Positions 31,922 to 40,882 of a DNA stretch of 64,000 bases are shown one piece after another. The notes beneath the pieces were generated by a model. The model was not told where the DNA came from and did no database searches. It worked only from the letters and a program-made list of their open reading frames with translations. The stretch is from NCBI GenBank assembly GCA_963768885.1, contig CAVYJN010000014.1, positions 372,001 to 436,000 on the forward strand, read 5' to 3'. The position numbers and the translations under genes are program-made. This DNA is from DASRIA01 sp963768885. Lineage in GTDB: Bacteria; Actinomycetota; Thermoleophilia; Solirubrobacterales; JBBDJG01. Position 1 is the stretch's first letter, and every line of letters starts with the position of its first letter.

Positions 31922-34900
31922 TGCGTAGAGAAGCGCGGTAGCACGCGGTCGAGCCGGGCCGGCACGGCCCAGGTGCGCTCGCCGAACAGCCTGATCAGAG
32001 CCGGGAGCAGGATCAGCCGGACGACCGTCGCGTCGAGCACCACCGCAACCGTCAGGCCGATCCCGAACTGGCGGGTGTTCGCGACCGGCGAGACGGCGAA
32101 CGCGAGGAAGACGAACGTCATCACGGCAGCCGCGCCGGTGATGATCGTGGCCGTCTTCTCGAGCCCGTAGCGGATCGCTCCCTCGGTCGTGCCCGTCAGC
32201 GCGCGCCCCTCGACCAGGCGGCTCAGCAGGAACACCTCGTAGTCGATCGAGAGCCCGAAGATGATCGCGAAGATGCCGCTGAGCGCGATCGCGTCGAGAT
32301 AGCCGGGGCCGCCCAGCGGCGGCGGGTCGGTCTGGAAGCAGAGGATCAGCACGCCCACCGCGGCGCCGACCGTGACCAGGTTGAGCAGCACCGCGACGAG
32401 CGCGAGGATCGGGGCGCGGAAGAGCAGCAGCAGCACCAGGAACGTGACGATCACGAGCACGATCACGAGGAACGGGAAGCGCGCGGAGGTCGCCTGGTCG
32501 AAGTCGTCGAGCAGCACCGCGGGGCCGCCGACGACCTCGGTCGCCCCCATGTCCCGCGCGGCATCGCCGGCGAGCCGCTCGAGCTTCGGCCGCAGGGAAG
32601 CGGTGTCCTCATCGAACGCCCCTTTCTCCGGCACGACGATCACACGGGCCGTGTTGCCGCCGCGCGCGGTGTTGATCGCGAACGCGGCGTTCGCCTGCGT
32701 TTCGGGCCGCGCCCCCTCGATGCCCGCGAGGACGAAGTAGCCGGACCGCCCGGCCCGGCCGACATCGGTCCCCTGCCGGCGCAGCTCGCGGCCTTGGGCG
32801 TCGCTCGCGCGGCGGAACGCCACGACCGCGTCGAGCAGGCGGTTGAGCCCGCGCGCGATGCGCTCGCTGCCGTTGGCCGCCCGCCCGATGCCCGTGGCCA
32901 GCTCGCCCGAGCCCGCTTGCAGCTGGTCGAGCCCGCTGCTCAGCGCCGAGGTGCTCGTGCTGAGCTGACCGGCCGCCCCCGCGAGCTGTGTCGCCCCCGC
33001 CGCCGTCTGGGCGATCCCGTCGTCGAGGTCCCCGCTCCCGCTCGCGATCCGGGCGAGGCCGGCGACGAGCCTGTCCATCCCGCGGGTGATCTGCCTCGCG
33101 GCCACCGAGTTCGCCTCGAACTCGGTGGCGTAGTCGTCGATGTTCGACTTGAGCGGGCCCATCGCGGCGAGCGCGCGCTGCACGTCCGCACGCGCACGCT
33201 GGACGGCGGGGTCCGCGGCCGCCGCCGGGCCGACGCTGCCGAGGTTGCGAAGCGCCGACTGGACCGCTGACTGCGCCGTGTTGACCGGGTCGATCAGCCG
33301 GGTCTCGGCGTTGTCGTTCTGCTCTTCGATGATCCGCGCGAGCTCGTCGATCGCGTCCTGCAGCTCCTTCGACCCGTCGCTGGCGCGACCCGCCGCCCGG
33401 CTCAGCCGGTCCGCTCCCGCACCCGTCTGCTGCACGCCCGCGGCGAGCTGCTGCGTCTGCGGCACCGCCGCGCTGGTGCCCTGCGCGATCTGACCCGAGC
33501 CCGCCGCCGCCTGGCCGAGTCCGTTGTTCAGCTCGGTGGCGCCCGCGGCCCCCGCCTCGAGCCCGCGATTGAGCAGGCCGGTCGCAATCAGCAATCGCCG
33601 CAGGCCCCGCTCCAGCCGGGTCAGCTGGCGACCGCCCGTCGAGAGCTGGCGGGTGAGGCTGCGCAGCACCTGAGTGCGCTCGAGCAACGACGCCGGCCCG
33701 AGCACGGCCTCGATGCCGGGCTCGCGCGCGACCTGCTGCTGGAACTGCTTCAGGCGCCGCAGCCGGGCTTCGGTCGTGATCGGCCCCCTGGTCTGGAAAT
33801 CGACCTCGAACGGGGTCGCCCACCCGGCGCCGCGATCGCGCTGGAAGGCTTCGAAGCTCTGCCGCGAGGCGTCGCCGGGCGGAAGGTTCTGCACGTTCGG
33901 GGGGCCGGTGTCGAGCGCCAGCGCGGGGGCGGTGAGCAGCAGCAGCGGGAACATCGTGAGCAGCACCGCGACGCCGGGCTTGCGTGACAATCGCTCCGAG
34001 AGCCGTACCCACGGATTCTCCCCGCGGCTCGACCACAGCTGCCAGCGATCGATGTTGGTGCCGACCGCCGCGAGCGCCGCCGGGATCGCGAACAGGGCGG
34101 TGACCACCGCCAGGACGCAGGCGACGACGACGCCGAGCGTGGCGGATTCGAGCAGGGAGCCCGGGGCGATGAAGAACGCACCGAGCATCCCCACCGCGAG
34201 CGCCGTTCCCGCGAACACGACCGTGCGGCCGGCGCGCATCACCGACTCCTCGACGGCCCCGGCCACGTCGCGGCCGGCGGCCAGCTCCTCGCGGAAGCGC
34301 GACACGATCAGCAGCGAGTAGTCGACGCCGAGGGCGAGGCCGATCATCGTGAGCATGTTGAGCGCGAGCGCATCGAGCCCGAACGCCTCGTTCAGCCCGC
34401 CCATCATCGCCATGCCCACGCGTGTCACGAGCAGGCCGCACGCGAGCGGGATCATCGCCGCGATCGGGGAGCGGAAGACCAGCAGCAGGAGGACTATGAG
34501 GATCGGGAAGGCGATCTTCTCGCCCTGGTCGAGGGAGTCCAGCGACGCCTCGTTGATCGCCCGCACGAGCGGGGCGCGGCCGGACACCTCGGTCTCCACC
34601 GGTTCTCGCACGCGGTCGAGCTCTCGTTGCACGGCCGGGATCGTCTCGTCCGAGATCTGCTCGGCCGGCCGGTCGACCTGCAGCGAGAGCAGCGCCTGGC
34701 CGCGCGGCTCCGCAAGGCGCGGGTCGCCGCCGATCGCGAACGGGCTGAGCACGGTGACGTCGGGGATGCGCTCGAGCCGCCGTGCGAGCGCCCGGCCCTC
34801 ACGCTCGAGCGCACGCTGCTGCGAGACCGGCGCCTTCAGCAGGACCGCCATGCTGATCGACCCTCCGAACTGCCGCTCGCTCAGCTTCGCGGCGCGGTCG

Positions 34901-35046
34901 GACTCGGTGCCCGGGATCTGGAGCTGCGTCTCGTGGAGGTTGTCGCGGGCCTTGCCGGCGAACGCCAGCGCCACAAGAAAAGCGCCTACCCAGAAGATCA
35001 GGATAGGCACCGGCCGGCGGATCGCGAACTGCGCGATCTGTCTCAT
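31918..35046 (-). CDS. MMPL/RND-family membrane transporter
   Basis: The 1042-residue protein has two RND halves, each with one leading helix, an extracytoplasmic domain and five helices. Motifs are LGVDYSLLIVSRFREEL (about residue 240) and GLSIDYEVFLLSRLVEG (about residue 930), carrying the proton-relay Asp-Tyr pair typical of MMPL proteins. The second external domain contains a long Gly/Ala/Gln-rich coiled segment (about 470-760), with repeated AAGSGQIAQG- or TAAGATQLAG-like heptads. Such proteins export lipids or siderophores in actinobacteria; the cargo here is unknown. Start ATG 35046, with TATAAA about 30 bases upstream. Confidence 0.9.
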   Translation of the reverse strand: MRQIAQFAIRRPVPILIFWVGAFLVALAFAGKARDNLHETQLQIPGTESDRAAKLSERQFGGSISMAVLLKAPVSQQRALEREGRALARRLERIPDVTVLSPFAIGGDPRLAEPRGQALLSLQVDRPAEQISDETIPAVQRELDRVREPVETEVSGRAPLVRAINEASLDSLDQGEKIAFPILIVLLLLVFRSPIAAMIPLACGLLVTRVGMAMMGGLNEAFGLDALALNMLTMIGLALGVDYSLLIVSRFREELAAGRDVAGAVEESVMRAGRTVVFAGTALAVGMLGAFFIAPGSLLESATLGVVVACVLAVVTALFAIPAALAAVGTNIDRWQLWSSRGENPWVRLSERLSRKPGVAVLLTMFPLLLLTAPALALDTGPPNVQNLPPGDASRQSFEAFQRDRGAGWATPFEVDFQTRGPITTEARLRRLKQFQQQVAREPGIEAVLGPASLLERTQVLRSLTRQLSTGGRQLTRLERGLRRLLIATGLLNRGLEAGAAGATELNNGLGQAAAGSGQIAQGTSAAVPQTQQLAAGVQQTGAGADRLSRAAGRASDGSKELQDAIDELARIIEEQNDNAETRLIDPVNTAQSAVQSALRNLGSVGPAAAADPAVQRARADVQRALAAMGPLKSNIDDYATEFEANSVAARQITRGMDRLVAGLARIASGSGDLDDGIAQTAAGATQLAGAAGQLSTSTSALSSGLDQLQAGSGELATGIGRAANGSERIARGLNRLLDAVVAFRRASDAQGRELRRQGTDVGRAGRSGYFVLAGIEGARPETQANAAFAINTARGGNTARVIVVPEKGAFDEDTASLRPKLERLAGDAARDMGATEVVGGPAVLLDDFDQATSARFPFLVIVLVIVTFLVLLLLFRAPILALVAVLLNLVTVGAAVGVLILCFQTDPPPLGGPGYLDAIALSGIFAIIFGLSIDYEVFLLSRLVEGRALTGTTEGAIRYGLEKTATIITGAAAVMTFVFLAFAVSPVANTRQFGIGLTVAVVLDATVVRLILLPALIRLFGERTWAVPARLDRVLPRFSTH

Positions 35047-35076
35047 CTAGACGTCCCGGAGCGTCATTCGCATACG

Positions 35077-35082
35077 TTTATA
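35077..35082 (-). promoter_or_regulatory. Putative -10 box of the MMPL gene
   Basis: TATAAA on the minus strand, about 30 bases before the ATG at 35046. The remaining gap up to wecB (35083-35287) is GC-rich and shows no further clear signal. Confidence 0.35.
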
Positions 35083-35287
35083 CCGGGCAACACGAAGCCC
35101 GGGCCCCGGTGGCGCGAGACCGGTTGGGGTCTGCCCGCCTGGCTGTCACCGCCGGCCGGCTAGCGCATCTGGTAAGTCAGGTACCGGAAGATGTGGCGAG
35201 CAAAGGTGATGCTCGTCTTCACGGTTCCCTGTGCGAGCTCCCGCATCTCTACCCCTTACCCCTCGTACTTCGGCCATCCTACATCGA

Positions 35288-36376
35288 ATGCGCGTACTGA
35301 CGCTAGTCGGAAACCGGCCGCAGTTCGTGAAGGCCGCGGCCGTCTCGAGCCGGCTGCGGGCCGCGCACGAAGAGGTGCTCGTGCACTCCGGACAGCACTA
35401 CGACGACGAGCTGTCGGCGGTCTTCTTCCGCGAGCTCTCCCTGCCGACGCCGGACCGCGAGCTCAAAGTCGGGTCCGGCAGCGACGAGCAGCAGATCGCG
35501 GGCATGATGCACGCGTTCGAGCCGTTGCTCGGCGAGCTGCGGCCGGAGCTCGTGCTGGTCTACGGCGACACCAACACGACGCTGGCCGGGGCGCTCTCCT
35601 GCGCGCGCCTGGACGTACCCCTGGCGCACGTCGAATCGGGGATGCGCTCGTGGGACTGGTCGATGCCCGAGGAGCGCAACCGCGTGCTCACCGACCACCT
35701 CAGCGACCTGCGGCTGTGTTCGACGCAGACCGCGGTCGAGAACCTGGCGGGCGAGGGTGTCGCCGACGCGGTCGAGCTGGTCGGCGACGTGATGGCCGAC
35801 GTGACGCTGCTGATGGCGCCCGTCGCCGACCGCCGGTCTGCGGCGCTCGAGCGCTACGGCGTGGAGGCCGGGCGCTACCTGCTCGTGACGGCGCACCGGG
35901 CGGGGAACGTGGACGACCCCGAGAGTCTCGACCGCCTCGTCGAGGTGCTGCGCGCGCTGCCGCTCCCGGCGCTCTTCCCGGTCCACCCGCGGACCCGCGC
36001 GCGCCTCGAGGCGACGGGACTGCTCGGCCGGCTGGATCAGGCCGAGGGCCTCACGCTGCTGCCGCCGCTGGGATACCTCGACTTCCTCCAGCTCGCGCGC
36101 CACGCGAGCGCGGTGCTGACCGACTCGGGCGGAGTCCAGAAGGAGGCCTACCTGCTCGAGACCCCGTGCATCACGCTGCGCGACACCACGGAGTGGACCG
36201 AGACCGTCGCACTGGGCTGGAACCGGCTCACGGGCCTCGACCGCGACCGCGTCCTGGCGGCGCTCGCGGATCTCGATCGGCCGTCGCAGCATCCCGACCT
36301 CTACGGCGGCGGCCACGCGGGAGAGGCGGTCGTGGACGCCATCGCACGCTGGGCGGAGCGGCGCGAAGCCGCCTGA
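35288..36376 (+). CDS. UDP-N-acetylglucosamine 2-epimerase family protein (WecB/WbpI-like)
   Basis: The 362-residue GT-B-fold epimerase shows LVGNRPQFVKAAAVS at the N-terminus, HSGQHYDDELS, VYGDTNTTLAGALSCARL, LAHVESGMRSWD with PEERNRVLTDHLS, and TDSGGVQKEAYLL near the UDP site. It inverts C2 of UDP-GlcNAc or of a 2,3-diacetamido uronate sugar (WbpI). The latter is suggested by the next three genes, which resemble WbpA, WbpB and WbpD. ATG 35288 fits the family start; the frame is open upstream. Confidence 0.9.
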   Translation: MRVLTLVGNRPQFVKAAAVSSRLRAAHEEVLVHSGQHYDDELSAVFFRELSLPTPDRELKVGSGSDEQQIAGMMHAFEPLLGELRPELVLVYGDTNTTLAGALSCARLDVPLAHVESGMRSWDWSMPEERNRVLTDHLSDLRLCSTQTAVENLAGEGVADAVELVGDVMADVTLLMAPVADRRSAALERYGVEAGRYLLVTAHRAGNVDDPESLDRLVEVLRALPLPALFPVHPRTRARLEATGLLGRLDQAEGLTLLPPLGYLDFLQLARHASAVLTDSGGVQKEAYLLETPCITLRDTTEWTETVALGWNRLTGLDRDRVLAALADLDRPSQHPDLYGGGHAGEAVVDAIARWAERREAA

Positions 36377-36394
36377 GCCAGGGGGCGCGACCAC

Positions 36395-36400
36395 TACACT
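36395..36400 (+). promoter_or_regulatory. Putative -10 box of the nucleotide-sugar dehydrogenase gene
   Basis: TACACT ends 9 bases before the GTG start at 36410, the leaderless spacing seen repeatedly here. It may give an internal promoter in the glycan cluster. Confidence 0.4.
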
Positions 36401-36409
36401 CAGGCCCGA

Positions 36410-37684
36410 GTGGAACGCGCAGCGGAAAGCCACTGCGTCGGGGTGGTGGGGCTCGGCTACGTGGGCCTGCCCCTGGCGCTCGCATTCACGCACGCAGGCA
36501 GTCGTGTGATCGGCCTCGACTCCGACCCCCGGCGGGTGGAGGCGATCCGGGCTGCCCGCAGCTACGTGGAGGACGTCCCCGCGGGCGATCTCGAGCGTGC
36601 CGTGTCGGAGGGCATGCTGACGGCCAGCACCAACTACGACGACCTTCCCGACGCGGATGCGATCGTGATCTGCGTTCCGACTCCGCTCGATGACAATCGC
36701 CAGCCCGATCTGCGCCCCCTGATCGACGCCGGCACGGCACTCTCACGGGTGCTGCGCAAGGGCCAGCTGGTGGTGCTCGAGTCCACGACGTATCCCGGCA
36801 CGACGCGGGAGCGGCTCGTGCCCATGCTCGAGGAGTCGGGGCTCGCGGCGGGGCGGGACTTCCACGTCGCCTTCTCGCCCGAGCGCGTCGACCCGGGGCG
36901 GTCGGACTTCACGCTGCGCAACACGGTCAAGGTCGTCGGGGGAGTCACCGACGAATGCGCCCAGGCCGCGCGCGAGCTCTACGAGCGCGTCTGCGACGAG
37001 GTCCTGCTCGTCTCGAGCCCCGAGGCGGCCGAGCTCTCGAAGCTGCTCGAGAACATCTTCCGCTCGGTCAACATCGCGCTCGTCAACGAGCTCGCGGTGC
37101 TGTGCGACCGGATGGGCATCGACATCTGGGAGGTCGTCGACGCGGCGGCGACGAAGCCGTTCGGCTTCATGCGGTTCGAGCCCGGGCCGGGCATGGGCGG
37201 GCACTGCCTGCCGGTCGATCCGTTCTATCTCGCATGGAAGGCTCGCGAGTACGACTTCTACACGGAGTTCATCGAGCTCGCAGGGAAGATCAACCAGAGC
37301 ATGCCGTACTTCTGCGTCGACAAGATCGAACGCACGCTCAACTCGCACGCGAAGGCCGTCAACGGGTCGCGCATCGTGCTCCTCGGGGTCGCCTACAAGC
37401 CCGGCGTCGCGGACCTGCGACAGTCACCGTCCCTGAAGATCCTGAAGCTGCTGGCCGAGAGCGGCGCCGACCTCGCCTACCACGACCCCCACGTCCCCCA
37501 CCTCGCGGAGGCGGAGCTGTCCTCGGCCCCGCTCGACGTCGCCCTCGAGGACGCGGACCTCGTCGTGATCGTCACGGCGCATCCCGAGGTCGACTACCGC
37601 TACGTGGTCTCGGAGTCGCGCCTGGTGCTCGACTTCCGTGGAGTGACCCGGGACATCCAGTCGGCGAACCTGGTCCGGCTCTAG
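36410..37684 (+). CDS. UDP-N-acetyl-sugar 6-dehydrogenase (WbpA/WecC-like)
   Basis: The 424-residue NAD-dependent UDP-sugar dehydrogenase has GLGYVGLPLALAF (Rossmann loop), CVPTPLD, VLESTTYPGTT, and FSPERVDPGR with the UDP-GlcNAc-type ERxxPG motif. It also has SKLLENIFRSVNIALVNEL, the catalytic Cys in MGGHCLPVDP and a C-terminal LGVAYKPGVADLRQSP. It oxidises C6 of UDP-GlcNAc (or ManNAc) to a uronate. Placed between an epimerase and a Gfo/Idh oxidoreductase, it fits the first step of UDP-ManNAc(3NAc)A synthesis. Confidence 0.92.
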   Translation: MERAAESHCVGVVGLGYVGLPLALAFTHAGSRVIGLDSDPRRVEAIRAARSYVEDVPAGDLERAVSEGMLTASTNYDDLPDADAIVICVPTPLDDNRQPDLRPLIDAGTALSRVLRKGQLVVLESTTYPGTTRERLVPMLEESGLAAGRDFHVAFSPERVDPGRSDFTLRNTVKVVGGVTDECAQAARELYERVCDEVLLVSSPEAAELSKLLENIFRSVNIALVNELAVLCDRMGIDIWEVVDAAATKPFGFMRFEPGPGMGGHCLPVDPFYLAWKAREYDFYTEFIELAGKINQSMPYFCVDKIERTLNSHAKAVNGSRIVLLGVAYKPGVADLRQSPSLKILKLLAESGADLAYHDPHVPHLAEAELSSAPLDVALEDADLVVIVTAHPEVDYRYVVSESRLVLDFRGVTRDIQSANLVRL

Positions 37685-37686
37685 CT

Positions 37687-38710
37687 TTGGCGACGAAGCC
37701 CGTCACCGTCGGCGTCGTCGGCCTCGGCTACTGGGGGCCGAATCTCGCGCGCAACTTCGCGGCGCTCGACGACTGCGAGCTGCGCTGGTGCTGCGATGCG
37801 TCTCCCGAGCGCGCCGGGCGCGCGCCGCAGGGCGCGCGCGTCACCACCGAGCTCGGCGACCTGCTCTCGGATCCCGAGCTCGACGCGGTCGTGCTCGCCA
37901 CGGACGTGCCGTCGCACGCGCGCCTCGCGACCGAGGTGCTGCGCGCCGGCAAGCACTGCTTCGTGGAGAAGCCGCTCGCGCAGTCCGCGCAGGAAGCCGC
38001 CGCGGTCGCCGAGGAGGCGGCCGCGAGCGATCGCGTCCTGATGGTCGGGCACCTGCTCGAGTACCACCCCGGGCGTCGCGAAGCTCAAGGAGATCGTGGA
38101 ATCCGGGCAGCTCGGCGACGTGCGCTACGTGTACTCCAACCGGCTCAACCTCGGCCAGATCCGCGACCAGGAGAACGCGCTCTGGAGCCTCGGCGCGCAC
38201 GACATCTCGGTGCTGCTGTACCTGTTCGACGGCGAGGAGCCGGACGAGGCGGTCGCGCACGGCAGATCGTTCATGCGCGAGGGCGTGGAGGACGTCGTGT
38301 TCTGCTACCTGCACTTCCCGTCCGGCCGCATCGCGCACATGCACCTGTCCTGGCTCGACCCGCACAAGGAGCGGCGCTTCACCGTGGTCGGCCAGAAGCG
38401 CATGGCGACGTTCGACGACATGGCGCTCGAGCGCAAGGTCACGATCTACGACAAGGGCTTCGATCCCGACTACCGCAACTACGGCGAGTACATCACCCGC
38501 TCGGGGGACGTGACGAGCCCGCACGTCTCGAACGAGGAGCCGCTGCGCATCGAGTGCCGCCATTTCGTCGAGAGCGTGCGTGCCGGGTCGGAGCCGCGCT
38601 CCGGGGCCGCGAGCGGCCTGCGCGCGGTGCGCGTGCTCGAGGCGCTGCAGCGCTCGCTCGACGCGGGCGGGACTCCCCAGCGGCTGCAGATCGCAGGGCC
38701 CGCCGCGTGA
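37687..38710 (+). CDS. Gfo/Idh/MocA oxidoreductase, WbpB/WlbA-like (frame broken near 38074)
   Basis: Rejoined, this gives about 340 residues. N-terminal VGVVGLGYWGPNLARNF is the nucleotide-binding loop, and GKHCFVEKPLA is the EKP signature. MVGHLLEYHPG then breaks; the other frame continues with LGDVRYVYSNRLNLGQIR and WSLGAHDISVLLYLF, typical of the 3-dehydrogenase acting on UDP-GlcNAcA. Removing C38074 (CCCCGGGCGTCG) restores the join GVAKLKEIVESG. The likely start is TTG 37687, 2 bases after the previous stop. It oxidises C3 of the uronate sugar before amination. Confidence 0.85.
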
Positions 38711-39406
38711 GGCTCCGGGTCTACCCGTCGGACCTCGCACCCGGCCTGATGCTCGGAGAGGACGTGGCGCTCGGCGACGACCTCGAGCTCGGGGCATGGG
38801 TCGTGATCCACGGCGGGACCCGGGTCGGCGATCGCTGCGAGATCCAGGACGGCGCGGTGCTCGGCAAGCGGCCGAGCCTCGGCGCGCGCTCGACGGCTCC
38901 CCGCGCGGACCTGCCGCCCCTGGAGATCGGCGCGGGCGCCGTCATCTGCGCCGGCGCGGTGGTCTACGCCGGCGCGCGCGTCGCCGCGGGCGCGATCGTG
39001 GGCGACCAGGCCCAGGTGCGCGAGCGCGTGAGCCTGGGGGAAGGCGCCGTCGTGGGCCGGGGGTGCGGCATCGACAACGACGTCAGCATCGCGGCCGGGG
39101 CGCGGATCCAGTCCAACTGCTATCTCGCCGCGCATGCCGTCGTCGAGGACGACGTGTTCCTCGGGCCCGGCCGTCGTCACCACCAACGACGACACGATGG
39201 GCCGCCGCGGCGCCGGTGAGCCGCTGCGCGGGCCGACGATCCGGCGCGGGGCGCGCGTCGGCGCCGGAGCGGTGCTCACGCCGGGGGTGGAGGTCGGCGA
39301 AGAGGCCTTCGTGGCCGCGGGCGCGGTCGTGACGCGGGACGTCCCGGCGCGCGCCGTCGTGATGGGCGTCCCGGCGCGGAAGGTCCGGGAGGTGCCCGAT
39401 GGTTGA
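38707..39406 (+). CDS. Hexapeptide-repeat acyltransferase, WbpD/WlbB-like (frame broken near 39170)
   Basis: Rejoined, this gives about 232 residues. It is a left-handed beta-helix of hexapeptide repeats (VALGDDLELGAWVVIHGGTR; VGAGAVLTPGVEVGEEAFVA), with the end VTRDVPARAVVMGVPARKV. The part VFLGPAVVTTNDDTMGRR after the break matches WlbB/WbpD N-acetyltransferases that acetylate the 3-amino group of UDP-GlcNAc3NA. One extra G in GGGCCCGGCCG (39169-39170) explains the break. The GTG start overlaps the upstream TGA. Confidence 0.85.
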
Positions 39407-40079
39407 CCGCGTGCGCAGGCTCGACCGGCTCGAGCGGCGAACCGTCGTGATGGGGATCGTCGCGCTCACCACCGTCGGCGCGGTGGTCGCAGGAGAGGTG
39501 GGCAAGCTCTGGCGCCGCCGCGTCGTCGCCGAGGACGCGGGAACCGCGCCCGAGGTGATCCAGAAGGGCGCGCGGGCCGCGCTCGACACCGTCGAGGTGG
39601 CGCGCCGCGGGTACCGCGAGGCGCCGACGGGCGAGTCGGTCCTCTTCAACCTGCTGATGGCGTTCGTGATCTCCTCGAGCGTCGTGCGCCTCACGACCCT
39701 CGGTGTGCGCAGGGGCGTGCCGCTGCTGTTCAACGTGCGGATCGGCCGTCGTCACATCCATCACTTCGTCCCGGGGATCCTGCTCGCGTTCGCGTCGGGC
39801 AGCGCCGGGCTCTTCGCGAGCGACCCGAAGTTGCGCGAGACCCTCGCGATCCCGCTCGGCGTGGGGGTGGGGCTGACCTTCGACGAGTCCGCGCTGCTGC
39901 TCGAGCTCGAGGACGTCTACTGGTCCCGCCAGGGCCTGGTCGGGATCCAGATCACGCTCGCCACGGCATCGGCGATGTCGGCGGGGATGCTCGCCCTGCG
40001 CATCCTGCGCCGCGGCGAGCGCGAGATGGAGGAGCAGCACCAGCTCCCGCCGCCGGTCAGGGATCCGTTCCCGGTCTAG
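39399..40079 (+). CDS. Integral membrane protein of unknown function
   Basis: The 226-residue protein has an N-terminal helix, a linker with charged helices, then three or four membrane helices. The segment FNVRIGRRHIHHFVPGILLAF holds clustered histidines at the edge of a helix, a pattern I recall in uncharacterised actinobacterial membrane proteins. LTFDESALLLELEDVYW follows. It overlaps the acyltransferase gene by 8 bases and is probably part of the glycan cluster transcript. No function is assigned. Confidence 0.7.
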   Translation: MVDRVRRLDRLERRTVVMGIVALTTVGAVVAGEVGKLWRRRVVAEDAGTAPEVIQKGARAALDTVEVARRGYREAPTGESVLFNLLMAFVISSSVVRLTTLGVRRGVPLLFNVRIGRRHIHHFVPGILLAFASGSAGLFASDPKLRETLAIPLGVGVGLTFDESALLLELEDVYWSRQGLVGIQITLATASAMSAGMLALRILRRGEREMEEQHQLPPPVRDPFPV

Positions 40080-40107
40080 CCGGACGATCACAAAGAAGGA
40101 AGGCGCG

Positions 40108-40875
40108 TTGAGCGAGGAACTACGCAAGCGGTACCTGCAGTTGCTGAAGCTCGCCCTGACCGGCCTGGCCGAGGCGACGCCCACGCGCGCGCGGGTGCGG
40201 CGGGACGGAACGATCCAGCCGGTGCCGCTCGAGGATCCGGACGCCCGCGTCGAAGGACGCGACTGGCCGCCGAACGGCCTCACGATGGTCGGGCTGAAGC
40301 GGCTCGACAACGTCCAGGCGTGCATCGAGCAGGTGCTCGCCGACGGGGTGCCCGGCGACCTCGTGGAGACAGGGGTGTGGCGGGGAGGCACGTCGATGTT
40401 CATGCGGGCGGTCCTCGCGGCGCACGGCGCCACGGACCGCACCGTGTTCGTGGCCGACTCCTTCGAGGGCCTCCCGGCCCCGGACACGGGTCAGTATCCC
40501 GCCGACTCGCGGTCCAAGCTGCACGAGCTCGCCTACCTGGCCGTCTCCCGCGAGACCGTCGAGGACCACTTCCGCCGCTACGGGCTGCTGGACGAGCAGG
40601 TCCGGTTCGTCAAGGGCTGGTTCCGCGACACGATGCCCGACCTGGCGGGCCATGCCTGGTCCGTCGTGCGGATGGACGGGGACATGTACGAGTCCACGAT
40701 CACCGTGCTCGAGAACCTCTACCCGACCCTTTCGCCCGGCGGGTTCCTGATCGTCGACGACTACCACGCCCTGCCACACTGCCGCAAAGCGGTGTCCGAC
40801 TACCGCGAGGCGCATGGCATCGAGGACGAGATCCACAGGATCGACTGGACGGGCGCCTACTGGCGCAAGAGCTGA
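40108..40875 (+). CDS. TylF/MycF-family O-methyltransferase
   Basis: The 255-residue protein starts with TTG. The TylF/MycF pattern is clear: GLKRLDNVQACIEQVL, GDLVETGVWRGGTSMFMRAVL (SAM loop), VFVADSFEGLPAPD, FVKGWFRDTMPDLA and VRMDGDMYESTITVLENLYP with the metal-binding Asp, then FLIVDDYHALPHCRKAV. Known members methylate sugar hydroxyls of macrolides (mycinose). In a glycan cluster it may cap or decorate the polymer. The stop lies 7 bases from the converging methyltransferase gene. Confidence 0.9.
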   Translation: MSEELRKRYLQLLKLALTGLAEATPTRARVRRDGTIQPVPLEDPDARVEGRDWPPNGLTMVGLKRLDNVQACIEQVLADGVPGDLVETGVWRGGTSMFMRAVLAAHGATDRTVFVADSFEGLPAPDTGQYPADSRSKLHELAYLAVSRETVEDHFRRYGLLDEQVRFVKGWFRDTMPDLAGHAWSVVRMDGDMYESTITVLENLYPTLSPGGFLIVDDYHALPHCRKAVSDYREAHGIEDEIHRIDWTGAYWRKS

Positions 40876-40882
40876 GGCCCGG

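Noticed and set aside
36955..39219. Long plus-strand open frame of about 750 codons spanning three genes
   Set aside because: It reads out of frame through the dehydrogenase end, then through the first parts of the oxidoreductase and acyltransferase because of their frame breaks. It is not a real multidomain protein.
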